Positions 51,870 to 64,000 of a stretch of 64,000 nt of DNA are shown here, in pieces (the stretch's first letter is position 1; every line of letters begins with the position of its first letter). Where the stretch lies: the NCBI RefSeq assembly GCF_040869045.1, contig NW_027137017.1:1-64000 (forward strand), in the 5' to 3' direction. This DNA comes from Eurosta solidaginis (lineage: Eukaryota; Arthropoda; Insecta; Diptera; Tephritidae). The notes below the pieces were generated by a model. That model was not told the DNA's origin and made no database searches. It saw nothing but the letters and a program-made list of their open reading frames with translations. The position numbers and the translations under genes are program-made.

Positions 51870-54036
51870 TAACTTTAACTTTAACTTTAACTTTAGCTTT
51901 AACTTTAACTTTAACTTTAACTTTAACTTTAACTTTAACGTTAACTTTAACTTTAACTTTAACGTTAACTTTAACTTTAACTTTAATTTTAACTTTAACT
52001 TTAACTTTAACTTTCACTTTAACGTTAACTTTAACTTTAACTTTAATTTTAACTTTAACTTTAACTTTAACTTTAACTTTCACTTTAACGTTAACTTTAA
52101 CTTTAACTTTAACTTTAACTTTAACTTTAACTTTAACTTTAACTTTAACGTTAACTTTAACTTTAACTTTAATTTTAACTTTAACTTTAACTTTAACTTT
52201 AACTTTAACTTTAAATTTAACTTTAATTTTAACTTTAACTTTAACTTTAACTTTAACTTTAACTTTAACTTTAACTTTAACGTTAACTTTAACTCTAACT
52301 TTAATTTTAACTTTAACTTTAACTTTAACTTTAACTTTAACTTTAACTTTAACTTTAACTTTAACTTTCACTTTAACGTTAACTTTAACTTTAACTTTAA
52401 CTTTAACTTTAACTTTAACTTTAACGTTAACTTTAACTTTAACTTTAACTTTAACTTTAACGTTAACTTTAACTTTAACTTTAATTTTAACTTTAACTTT
52501 AACTTTAACTTTAACTTTAACTTTAACTTTAACTTTAAATTTAACTTTAATTTTAACTTTAACTTTAACTTTAACTTTAACTTTAACTTTAACTTTAACT
52601 TTAACTTTAACGTTAACTTTAACTTTAACTTTAATTTTAACTTTAACTTTAACTTTAACTTTAACTTTAACTTTCACTTTAACGTTAACTTTAACTTTAA
52701 CTTTAACTTTAACTTTAACTTTAACTTTAACTTTAACTTTAACTTTAACGTTAACTTTAACTTTAACTTTAACTTTAACTTTAACTTTAACGTTAACTTT
52801 AACTTTAACTTTAACTTTAATTTTAACTTTAATTATAACTTTAACTTTAACTTTAACTTTAACTTTAAATTTAACTTTAATTTTAACTTTAACTTTAACT
52901 TTAACTTTAACTTTAACTTTAACTTTAACTTTAACTTTAACTTTAACTTTAACTTTAACTTTAACTTTAACTTTAACTTTAACTTTAACTTTAACTTTAA
53001 CTTTAACTTTAACTTTAACTTTAACTTTAACTTTAACTTTAACTTTAACGTTAACTTTAACTTTAACTTTAATTTTAACTTTAACTTTAACTTTAACTTT
53101 CACTTTAACGTTAACTTTAACTTTAACTTTAACTTTAACTTTAACTTTAACTTTAACTTTAACTTTAACTTTAACGTTAACTTTAACTTTAACTTTAACT
53201 TTAACTTTAACTTTAACGTTAACTTTAACTTTAACTTTAATTTTAACTTTAACTTTAACTTTAACTTTCACTTTAACTTTAACTTTAACTTTAACTTTAA
53301 CTTTAACTTTAAATTTAACTTTAATTTTAACTTTAACTTTAACTTTAACGTTAACTTTAACTTTAACTTTAATTTTAACTTTAACTTTAACTTTAACTTT
53401 AAATTTAACTTTAACTTTAACGTTAACTTTAATTTTAACTTTAATTTTAACTTTAACTTTAACTTTAACTTTAACTTTAACTTTAACTTTAACTTTAACT
53501 TTAACTTTAAATTTAACTTTAATTTTAACTTTAACTTTAACTTTAATTTTAACTTTAACGTTAACTTTAACTTTAACTTTAATTTTAACTTTAACTTTAA
53601 CTTTAACTTTAACTTTAACTTTAACTTTAACTTTAACTTTAACTTTCATTTTAACGTTAACTTTAACTTTAATTTTAACTTTAACTTTAACTTTAACTTT
53701 AACTTTAAATTTAACTTTAACTTTAACTTTAACTTTCACTTTAACGTTAACTTTAACTTTAACTTTAATTTTAACTTTAACTTTAACTTTAACTTTAACT
53801 TTAACTTTAACTTTAACTTTAACTTTAACTTTAACTTTAACTTTAACTTTAACTTTAACTTTAACTTTAACTTCAACTTTAACTTTAACTTTAACTTTAA
53901 CTTTAACGTTAACTTTAACTTTAACTTTAATTTTAACTTTAATTTTAACTTTAACTTTAACTTTAACTTTAACTTTAACTTTAACTTTAACTTTAACTTT
54001 AACTTTATTTTTAACTTTAACATTCACTTTAACTCT

Positions 54037-55480
54037 AAGTTTTCTTTAACTTTAACTTGAACTTTAACTTTAACTTTAACTTTAGCTTTAACTTTAACTT
54101 TAACTTTAACTTTAACTTTAACTTTAACTTTAACTTTAACGTTAACTTTAACTTTAACTTTAACGTTAACTTTAACTTTAATTTTAACTTTAACTTTAAA
54201 TTTAACTTTAACTTTAACTTTAACTTTAACTTTAACTTTCACTTTAACTTTAACTTTAACTTTATTTTTAACTTTAACTTTAACTTTCGCTTTAACTTTA
54301 ACTTTGGCTTTAACTTTAACTTTAACTTTAACTTTAACTTTAACTTCAACTTTAACTTTAACTTTCACTTTAACTTTAACTTTAACTTTATTTTTAACTT
54401 CAACTTTAACTTTCACTTTAACTTTAATTTTAACTTTAACTTTAACTTTAACTTTAACTTTAACCTTAACTTTAACTTTAACTTTCATTTTAACTTTATC
54501 TTTATTTTTAACTTTAACTTTAACTTTAACTTTCAATTTAACTTTAACATTCACTTTAACTTTAACTTTAAATTTAACTTTAGCTTTAACGTTAACTTTA
54601 ACTTTAACTTTAGCTTTAACTTTAACTTTAACTTTAACTTTAACTTTAACTTTAACTTTAACTTTAACTTTATTTTTAACTTTAACATTCACTTTAACTC
54701 TAAGTTTTCTTTAACTTTAACTTTAACTTGAACTTTAACTTTAACTTTAACTTTAGCTTTAACTTTAACTTTAACTTTAACTTTAACTTTAACTTTAACG
54801 TTAACTTTAACTTTAACTTTAACGTTAACTTTAACTTTAACTTTAATTTTAACTTTAACTTTAACTTTAAATTTAACTTTAACTTTAACTTTAACAACTT
54901 TAACTTTAACTTTAGCTTTAACTTTAACTTTAACTTTAACTTTAACTTTCACTTTAACTTTAACTTTAACTTTATTTTTAACTTTAACATTCACTTTAAC
55001 TCTAAGTTTTCTTTAACTTTAACTTTAACTTTAACTTTAGCTTTAACTTTAACTTTAACCTTAACTTTAACTTTAACTTTCATTTTAACTTTAACTTTAA
55101 CTTTCACTTTAACTTTAACTTTAACTTTATTTTTAACTTCAACTTTAACTTTCACTTTAACTTTAATTTTAACTTTAACTTTAACTTTAACTTTAACTTT
55201 AACCTTAACTTTAACTTTAACTTTAATTTTAACTTTAACTTTAACTTTAACTTTAACTTTAACTTTAACTTTCACTTTAACGTTAACTTTAACTTTAACT
55301 TTAACTTTAACTTTAACTTTAACTTTAACTTTAACTTTAACGTTAACTTTAACTTTAACTTTAACTTTAACTTTAACGTTAACTTTAACTTTAACTTTAA
55401 TTTTAACTTTAATTTTAACTTTAACTTTAACTTTAACTTTAACTTTAAATTTAACTTTAATTTTAACTTTAACTTTAACT
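54037..55480. repeat. Tandem pair with about 2.4-kb period, copy 1
   Basis: Boxes at 54037, 54702 and 55004 have the same spacing (665, 302) as those at 56443, 57120 and 57428 (677, 308), to within whole hexamers. Shared variants include TTGAAC, TTTGGC near 54304 and a TTTAATTTTAACTTTAAT double near 55400. The two copies diverge after about 55.48 kb. Confidence 0.75.
54702..55003. repeat. AAGTTTTCTT-bounded unit, copy 3 (302 bp)
   Basis: It is the same unit, one hexamer shorter. It lies in the first half of the 2.4-kb tandem pair. Confidence 0.8.
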
Positions 55481-56442
55481 TTAACTTTCACTTTAACGTT
55501 AACTTTAACTTTAACTTTAACTTTAACTTTAACTTTAACTTTAACTTTAACTTTAACTTTAACTTTAACGTTAACTTTAACTTTAACTTTAACTTTAACT
55601 TTAACTTTAACGTTAACTTTAACTTTAACTTTAATTTTAACTTTAACTTTAACTTTAACTTTAACTTTCACTTTAACTTTAACTTTAACTTTAACTTTAA
55701 CTTTAAATTTAACTTTAATTTTAACTTTAACTTTAACTTTAACGTTAACTTTAACTTTAACTTTAATTTTAACTTTAACTTTAACTTTAACTTTAAATTT
55801 AACTTTAACTTTAACGTTAACTTTAATTTTAACTTTAATTTTAACTTTAACTTTAACTTTAACTTTAACTTTAACTTTAACTTTAACTTTAACTTTAACT
55901 TTAAATTTAACTTTAATTTTAACTTTAACTTTAACTTTAATTTTAACTTTAACGTTAACTTTAACTTTAACTTTAATTTTAACTTTAACTTTAACTTTAA
56001 CTTTAACTTTAACTTTAACTTTAACTTTAACTTTAACTTTCATTTTAACGTTAACTTTAACTTTAATTTTAACTTTAACTTTAACTTTAACTTTAACTTT
56101 AAATTTAACTTTAACTTTAACTTTAACTTTCACTTTAACGTTAACTTTAACTTTAACTTTAATTTTAACTTTAACTTTAACTTTAACTTTAACTTTAACT
56201 TTAACTTTAACTTTAACTTTAACTTTAACTTTAACTTTAACTTTAACTTTAACTTTAACTTTAACTTTAACTTCAACTTTAACTTTAACTTTAACTTTAA
56301 CTTTAACGTTAACTTTAACTTTAACTTTAATTTTAACTTTAATTTTAACTTTAACTTTAACTTTAACTTTAACTTTAACTTTAACTTTAACTTTAACTTT
56401 AACTTTAACTTTATTTTTAACTTTAACATTCACTTTAACTCT

Positions 56443-57920
56443 AAGTTTTCTTTAACTTTAACTTTAACTTGAACTTTAACTTTAACTTTAACTTTAGCTT
56501 TAACTTTAACTTTAACTTTAACTTTAACTTTAACTTTAACTTTAACTTTAACGTTAACTTTAACTTTAACTTTAACGTTAACTTTAACTTTAATTTTAAC
56601 TTTAACTTTAAATTTAACTTTAACTTTAACTTTAACTTTAACTTTAACTTTCACTTTAACTTTAACTTTAACTTTATTTTTAACTTTAACTTTAACTTTC
56701 GCTTTAACTTTAACTTTGGCTTTAACTTTAACTTTAACTTTAACTTTAACTTTAACTTTAACTTTAACTTCAACTTTAACTTTAACTTTCACTTTAACTT
56801 TAACTTTAACTTTATTTTTAACTTCAACTTTAACTTTCACTTTAACTTTAATTTTAACTTTAACTTTAACTTTAACTTTAACTTTAACCTTAACTTTAAC
56901 TTTAACTTTCATTTTAACTTTATCTTTATTTTTAACTTTAACTTTAACTTTAACTTTCAATTTAACTTTAACATTCACTTTAACTTTAACTTTAAATTTA
57001 ACTTTAGCTTTAACGTTAACTTTAACTTTAACTTTAGCTTTAACTTTAACTTTAACTTTAACTTTAACTTTAACTTTAACTTTAACTTTATTTTTAACTT
57101 TAACATTCACTTTAACTCTAAGTTTTCTTTAACTTTAACTTTAACTTGAACTTTAACTTTAACTTTAACTTTAGCTTTAACTTTAACTTTAACTTTAACT
57201 TTAACTTTAACTTTAACTTTAACGTTAACTTTAACTTTAACTTTAACGTTAACTTTAACTTTAACTTTAATTTTAACTTTAACTTTAACTTTAAATTTAA
57301 CTTTAACTTTAACTTTAACAACTTTAACTTTAACTTTAGCTTTAACTTTAACTTTAACTTTAACTTTAACTTTCACTTTAACTTTAACTTTAACTTTATT
57401 TTTAACTTTAACATTCACTTTAACTCTAAGTTTTCTTTAACTTTAACTTTAACTTTAACTTTAGCTTTAACTTTAACTTTAACCTTAACTTTAACTTTAA
57501 CTTTCATTTTAACTTTAACTTTAACTTTCACTTTAACTTTAACTTTAACTTTATTTTTAACTTCAACTTTAACTTTCACTTTAACTTTAATTTTAACTTT
57601 AACTTTAACTTTAACTTTAACTTTAACCTTAACTTTAACTTTAACTTTAATTTTAACTTTAACTTTAACTTTAACTTTAACTTTAACTTTAACTTTCACT
57701 TTAACGTTAACTTTAACTTTAACTTTAACTTTAACTTTAACTTTAACTTTAACTTTAACTTTAACTTTAACGTTAACTTTAACTTTAACTTTAACTTTAA
57801 CTTTAACGTTAACTTTAACTTTAACTTTAATTTTAACTTTAATTTTAACTTTAACTTTAACTTTAACTTTAACTTTAAATTTAACTTTAATTTTAACTTT
57901 AACTTTAACTTTAACTTTAA
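56443..57920. repeat. Tandem pair with about 2.4-kb period, copy 2
   Basis: It is the partner of 54037-55480. After about 57.9 kb it leaves copy 1, repeats a TTTAAT-AAATTTAAC motif three times, and from about 58.3 kb runs into the right end of an N unit, whose closing box is at 58858. Confidence 0.75.
57120..57427. repeat. 308-bp AAGTTTTCTT-bounded unit, copy 4
   Basis: It is the same unit, in the second half of the 2.4-kb tandem pair. Confidence 0.8.
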
Positions 57921-58857
57921 CTTTAACTTTAACTTTAACGTTAACTTTAACTTTAACTTTAACTTTAACTTTAACGTTAACTTTAACTTTAACTTTAATT
58001 TTAACTTTAATTTTAACTTTAACTTTAACTTTAACTTTAACTTTAACTTTAAATTTAACTTTAATTTTAACTTTAACTTTAACTTTAACTTTAACTTTAA
58101 CTTTAACGTTAACTTTAACTTTAACTTTAACTTTAACTTTAACTTTAACGTTAACTTTAACTTTAATTTTAATTTTAACTTTAATTTTAACTTTAACTTT
58201 AACTTTAACTTTAAATTTAACTTTAATTTTAACTTTAACTTTAACGTTAACTTTAACTTTAACTTTAACGTTAACTTTAACTTTAATTTTAACTTTAACT
58301 TTATCTTTAACTTTAACTTCAACTTTAACTTTAACTTTAACTTTCACTTTAACTTTAACTTTAACTTTATTTTTAACTTTAACTTTAACTTTCGCTTTAA
58401 CTTTAACTTTAACAACTTTAACTTTAACTTTAGCTTTAACTTTAACTTTAACTTTAACTTTAACTTTGGCTTTAACTTTAACTTTAACTTTAACTTTAAC
58501 TTTAACTTTAACTTCAACTTTAACTTTAACTTTCACTTTAACTTTAACTTTAACTTTATTTTTAACTTCAACTTTAACTTTCACTTTAACTTTAATTTTA
58601 ACTTTAACTTTAACTTTAACTTTAACTTTAACCTTAACTTTAACTTTAACTTTCATTTTAACTTTATCTTTATTTTTAACTTTAACTTTAACTTTAACTT
58701 TCAATTTAACTTTAACATTCACTTTAACTTTAACTTTAAATTTAACTTTAGCTTTAACGTTAACTTTAACTTTAACTTTAGCTTTAACTTTAACTTTAAC
58801 TTTAACTTTAACTTTAACTTTAACTTTATTTTTAACTTTAACATTCACTTTAACTCT

Positions 58858-59165
58858 AAGTTTTCTTTAACTTTAACTTTAACTTGAACTTTAACTTTAA
58901 CTTTAACTTTAGCTTTAACTTTAACTTTAACTTTAACTTTAACTTTAACTTTAACTTTAACTTTAACGTTAACTTTAACTTTAACTTTAACGTTAACTTT
59001 AACTTTAACTTTAATTTTAACTTTAACTTTAACTTTAAATTTAACTTTAACTTTAACTTTAACAACTTTAACTTTAACTTTAGCTTTAACTTTAACTTTA
59101 ACTTTAACTTTCACTTTAACTTTAACTTTAACTTTATTTTTAACTTTAACATTCACTTTAACTCT
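58858..59165. repeat. 308-bp AAGTTTTCTT-bounded unit, copy 5
   Basis: It is the same unit. Its right-hand box is altered to AAATTTTTCTT at 59166, the only such form seen. Confidence 0.75.
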
Positions 59166-60945
59166 AAATTTTTCTTTAACTTTAACTTTAACTTTAACTT
59201 TAACTTTAACTTTAGCTTTAACTTTAACTTTAACCTTAACTTTAACTTTAACTTTCATTTTAACTTTATCTTTATTTTTAACTTTAACTTTAACTTTAAC
59301 TTTCAATTTAACTTTAACATTCACTTTAACTTTAACTTTAAATTTAACTTTAGCTTTAACTTTAACTTTAAATTTAACTTTAACTTTAACAACTTTAACT
59401 TTAACTTTAACGTTAACTTTAACTTTAATTTTAACTTTAAATTTAACTTTAACTTTAACTTTAACTTTAACTTTAACAACTTTAACTTTAACTTTAGCTT
59501 TAACTTTAACTTTAACTTTAACTTTGGCTTTAACTTTAACTTTAACTTTAACTTTAACTTTAACTTTAACTTTAACTTTAACTTTAACTTTAACTTTAAC
59601 TTTAATTTTAACTTTAACTTTAACTTTAACTTTAACTTTAAGTTTAACTTTAACTTTAACTTTAACTTTAACTTTAACTTCAACTTTAACTTTAACTTTA
59701 ACTTTCACTTTAACTTTAACTTAATTTTTAACTTTAACTTTCGCTTTAACTTTAACTTTAACTTTAACTTTAACTTCAACTTTAACTTTAACTTTAACTT
59801 TAACTTTAACTTTAACTTTAACTTTAACTTTAACTTTAACTTTAACTTTAACTTTAACTTTAACTTTAACTTTAACTTTAACTTTAACTTTAACTTTAAC
59901 TTTAACTTTAACTTTAACTTTAACTTTAACGTTAACTTTAACTTTAATTTTAACTTTAACTTTAACTTTAAATTTAACTTTAACTTTAACAACTTTAACT
60001 TTAACTTTAGCTTTAACTTTAACTTTAACTTTGGCTTTAACTTTAACTTTAACTTTAACTTTAACTTTATCTTTAACTTTAACTTCAACTTTAACTTAAC
60101 TTTCACTTTAACTTTAACTTTAACTTTAACTTTAACTTTATTTTTAACTTTAACTTTAACTTTAACTTTCGCTTTAACTTTAACTTTAACTTTAACAACT
60201 TTAACTTTAACTTTAGCTTTAACTTTAACTTTAACTTTCACTTTAACTTTATTTTTAACTTTAACTTTAACTTTAACTTTAACTTTCGTTTTAACTTTAA
60301 CTTTAACTTTTACTTTAACTTTGACTTTGACTTTAACTTTAACTTTAACTTTAACTTTAACTTTAACTTTAACTTTAACTTTAACTTTAACTTTAACTTT
60401 AACTTTAACTTTAACTTTAACTTTAACTTTAACTTTAACTTTAACTTTAACTTTAACTTTAACTTTAACTTTAACTTTAACTTTAACTTTAACTTTAACT
60501 TTAACTTCAACTTTAACTTTAACTTTAACTGTGACTTTAACTTTAACTTTAAATTTAACTTTAACTTTAACGTTAACTTTAACTTTAACTTTAACTTTAA
60601 CTTTAACTTTAAATTTAACTTTAACTTTAACAACTTTAACTTTAACAACTTTAACTTTAACTTTAACGTTAACTTTAACTTTAACTTTAACTTTAACTTT
60701 AAATTTAACTTTAACTTTAACAACTTTAACTTTAACTTTAGCTTTAACTTTAACTTTAACTTTAACTTTGGCTTTAAATTTAACTTTAACTTTAACTTTA
60801 ACTTTAACTTTAACTTTAACTTTAACTTTAACTTTAACTTTAACTTTAACTTTAACTTTAACTTTAACTTTAACTTTAACTTTAACTTTAACTTTAACTT
60901 TAAATTCAACTTTAACTTTAACTTTAACTTTCACTTTAACTTTAA

Positions 60946-61912
60946 CTTAATTTTTAACTTTAACTTTCGCTTTAACTTTAACTTTAACTTTAACTTTAAC
61001 TTTAACTTCAACTTTAACTTTAACTTTAACTTTAACTTTAACTTTAACTTTAACTTTAACTTTAACTTTAACTTTAACTTTAACTTTAACTTTAACTTTA
61101 ACTTTAACTTTAACTTTAACTTTAACTTTAACTTTAACTTTAACTTTAACGTTAACTTTAACTTTAACTTTAATTTTAACTTTAACTTTAACTTTAACTT
61201 TAAATTTAACTTTAACAACTTTAACTTTAACTTTAGCTTAAATTTAACTTTGGCTTTAACTTTAACTTTAACTTTAACTTTAACTTTAACTTTAACTTTA
61301 ACTTTAACTTTAACTTTAACTTTATCTTTAATTTTAACTTCAACTTTAACTTTAACTTTCACTTTAACTTTAACTTTAACTTTAACTTTAACTTTAACTT
61401 TATTTTTAACTTTAACTTTAACTTTCGCTTTAACTTTAACTTTAACAACTTTAACTTTAACTTTAGCTTTAACTTTAACTTTAACTTTAACTTTAACTTT
61501 GGCTTTAACTTTAACTTTAACTTTAACTTTAACTTTAACTTCAACTTTAACTTTAACTTTCACTTTAACTTTAACTTTAACTTTATTTTTAACTTCAACT
61601 TTAACTTTCACTTTAACTTTAATTTTAACTTTAACTTTAACTTTAACTTTAACTTTAACCTTAACTTTAACTTTAACTTTCATTTTAACTTTCAATTTAA
61701 CTTTAACATTCACTTTAACTTTAACTTTCAATTTAACTTTAACATTCACTTTAACTTTAACTTTAAATTTAACTTTAGCTTTAACGTTAACTTTAACTTT
61801 AACTTTAGCTTTAACTTTAACTTTAACTTTAACTTTAACTTTAACTTTAACTTTAACTTTAACTTTAACTTTATTTTTAACTTTAACATTCACTTTAACT
61901 CTAAGTTTTCTT
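60946..61912. repeat. N-type higher-order unit, copy 6 (967 bp)
   Basis: It has the same boundary boxes. It differs from the others by a TTTAGCTTAAATTTAAC slip near 61237 and by a duplicated TTTCAATTTAAC-AACATTCAC segment near 61690-61750, with the usual TTTATC-TTTATTTTT pair lost at that point. Confidence 0.7.
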
Positions 61913-63386
61913 TAACTTTAACTTTAACTTGAACTTTAACTTTAACTTTAACTTTAGCTTTAACTTTAACTTTAACTTTAACTTTAACTTTAACTTTAAC
62001 TTTAACTTTAACTTTAACGTTAACTTTAACTTTAACTTTAACGTTAACTTTAATTTTAACTTTAACTTTAACTTTAACTTTAACTTTCACTTTAACGTTA
62101 ACTTTAACTTTAACTTTAATTTTAACTTTAACTTTAACTTTAACTTTAACTTTAACTTTCACTTTAACGTTAACTTTAACTTTAACTTTAACTTTAACTT
62201 TAACTTTAACTTTAACTTTAACTTTAACGTTAACTTTAACTTTAACTTTAATTTTAACTTTAACTTTAACTTTAACTTTAACTTTAACTTTAAATTTAAC
62301 TTTAATTTTAACTTTAACTTTAACTTTAACTTTAACTTTAACTTTAACTTTAACTTTAACTTTAACTTTAACGTTAACTTTAACTCTAACTTTAATTTTA
62401 ACTTTAACTTTAACTTTAACTTTAACTTTAACTTTAACTTTAACTTTAACTTTAACTTTAACTTTAACTTTCACTTTAACGTTAACTTTAACTTTAACTT
62501 TAACTTTAACTTTAACTTTAACTTTAACTTTAACGTTAACTTTAACTTTAACTTTAACTTTAACTTTAACGTTAACTTTAACTTTAACTTTAATTTTAAC
62601 TTTAACTTTAACTTTAACTTTAACTTTAACTTTAACTTTAACTTTAAATTTAACTTTAATTTTAACTTTAACTTTAACTTTAACTTTAACTTTAACTTTA
62701 ACTTTAACTTTAACTTTAATTTTAACGTTAACTTTAACTTTAACTTTAATTTTAACTTTAACTTTAACTTTAACTTTAACTTTAACTTTCACTTTAACGT
62801 TAACTTTAACTTTAACTTTAACTTTAACTTTCACTTTATCTTTAACTTTAACTTTAACTTTAACTTTAACTTTATTTTTAACTTTAACTTTAACTTTCGC
62901 TTTAACTTTAACTTTAACAACTTTAACTTTAACTTTAGCTTTAACTTTAACTTTAACTTTAACTTTAACTTTAACTTTGGCTTTAACTTTAACTTTAACT
63001 TTAACTTTAACTTTAACTTTAACTTCAACTTTAACTTTAACTTTCACTTTAACTTTAACTTTAACTTTATTTTTAACTTCAACTTTAACTTTCACTTTAA
63101 CTTTAATTTTAACTTTAACTTTAACTTTAACTTTAACCTTAACTTTAACTTTAACTTTCATTTTAACTTTATCTTTATTTTTAACTTTAACTTTAACTTT
63201 AACTTTCAATTTAACTTTAACATTCACTTTAACTTTAACTTTAAATTTAACTTTAGCTTTAACGTTAACTTTAACTTTAACTTTAGCTTTAACTTTAACT
63301 TTAACTTTAACTTTAACTTTAACTTTAACTTTAACTTTAACTTTAACTTTAACTTTATTTTTAACTTTAACATTCACTTTAACTCT
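61903..63386. repeat. AAGTTTTCTT-bounded block, 1484 bp
   Basis: The first half opens with TTGAAC, TTTAGC and two AACGTTAAC like the 308-bp unit. It then passes into a TTTAAT/GTTAAC-rich block resembling 51860-52700, and it ends with an N-unit right end (TTTGGC, TTTATC, AACCTTAAC, AACATTCAC). The block after 63387 starts the same way and runs off the window. Confidence 0.65.
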
Positions 63387-64000
63387 AAGTTTTCTTTAAC
63401 TTTAACTTTAACTTGAACTTTAACTTTAACTTTAACTTTAGCTTTAACTTTAACTTTAACTTTAACTTTAACTTTAACTTTAACTTTAACGTTAACTTTA
63501 ACTTTAACTTTAACGTTAACTTTAACTTTAACTTTAATTTTAACTTTAACTTTAACTTTAACTTTAACTTTAACTTTCACTTTAACGTTAACTTTAACTT
63601 TAACTTTAACTTTAATTTTAACTTTAACTTTAACTTTAACTTTAACTTTCACTTTAACGTTAACTTTAACTTTAACTTTAACTTTAACTTTAACTTTAAC
63701 TTTAACTTTAACTTTAACTTTAACTTTAACGTTAACTTTAACTTTAACTTTAATTTTAACTTTAACTTTAACTTTAACTTTAACTTTAACTTTAACTTTA
63801 AATTTAACTTTAATTTTAACTTTAACTTTAACTTTAACTTTAACTTTAACTTTAACGTTAACTTTAACTCTAACTTTAATTTTAACTTTAACTTTAACTT
63901 TAACTTTAACTTTAACTTTAACTTTAACTTTCACTTTAACGTTAACTTTAACTTTAACTTTAACTTTAACTTTAACTTTAACGTTAACTTTAACTTTAAC

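Larger units (their letters stand above)
16397..64000. repeat. Hexanucleotide satellite (AACTTT)n, right arm
   Basis: The array resumes in the same orientation after the A tail and continues to the window end with no gene, inversion or further insertion. It contains the same variant hexamers as the left arm. It also contains boxes rare or absent on the left: CTTAATTTTT (12 copies, first at 22121), and, from 40131 onward only, AAGTTTTCTT preceded by CTCTA. Large parts are recent duplications of one another, annotated separately. The regions 17531-22120 and 27911-32468 are also variant-rich satellite, dominated by GTTAAC, TTTAAT and AAATTTAAC variants. Confidence 0.97.

Noticed and set aside
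54037..63396. CRISPR-like array from regularly spaced boxes
   Set aside because: The spacers are the same hexamer satellite, spacings are hundreds of bases and irregular, and no cas gene is present.
1..64000. Telomeric array
   Set aside because: The unit has a single G on its G-bearing strand and is not TTAGG or another known telomere motif. Long higher-order units and many variants fit an internal satellite better, although a subtelomeric position is not excluded.

Overview
About 94% of this window is one uninterrupted head-to-tail satellite built on the hexamer AACTTT (GTTAAA on the other strand). It is broken once, at 12774-16396, by a non-LTR retrotransposon of the R1 clade. R1-clade elements are known essentially from arthropods, so the host is most likely an insect or other arthropod and the region heterochromatic. 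The species cannot be named from the sequence, and centromeric, pericentromeric and subtelomeric placement cannot be told apart. I saw no host gene, tRNA, rRNA, CRISPR array or TTAGG telomere array.

Layout. 1-12773 is satellite with variant hexamers and short marker boxes arranged in higher-order units. 12774-16396 is the retrotransposon: a 5'-truncated ORF1 remnant with three zinc knuckles and one in-frame stop, an intact 1005-codon ORF2 (endonuclease, reverse transcriptase, C-terminal zinc finger), a 214-base 3'UTR with two candidate hairpins, and 20 adenines. 16397-64000 is satellite again, in the same orientation, carrying most of the large duplications.

Higher-order structure. Several boxes break the hexamer and recur. 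GTACATTCAC occurs 13 times between 3095 and 45491. CTTAATTTTT occurs 12 times from 22121 onward. AAGTTTTCTT occurs 14 times, only from 40131 onward. AAATTAC occurs 4 times. These boxes delimit repeated units: an 'A' unit of about 1.52 kb, an 'N' unit of about 0.88-1.06 kb, a unit of about 305 bp, a tandem pair with a period near 2.4 kb, and two copies of a segment of about 6.4 kb offset by 8.29-8.31 kb. The names A and N are mine.

How the parts relate. The retrotransposon sits inside one A unit. With it removed, that unit is about 1.52 kb, matching the intact units at 3095 and 8413, which serve as empty paralogous sites. The insertion is therefore clean and later than the origin of that unit, and no other copy in the window carries it. 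The very long open reading frames of alternating K-V, N-F, T-L or K-L residues are by-products of a hexamer that lacks stops in four of six frames; they are not genes.
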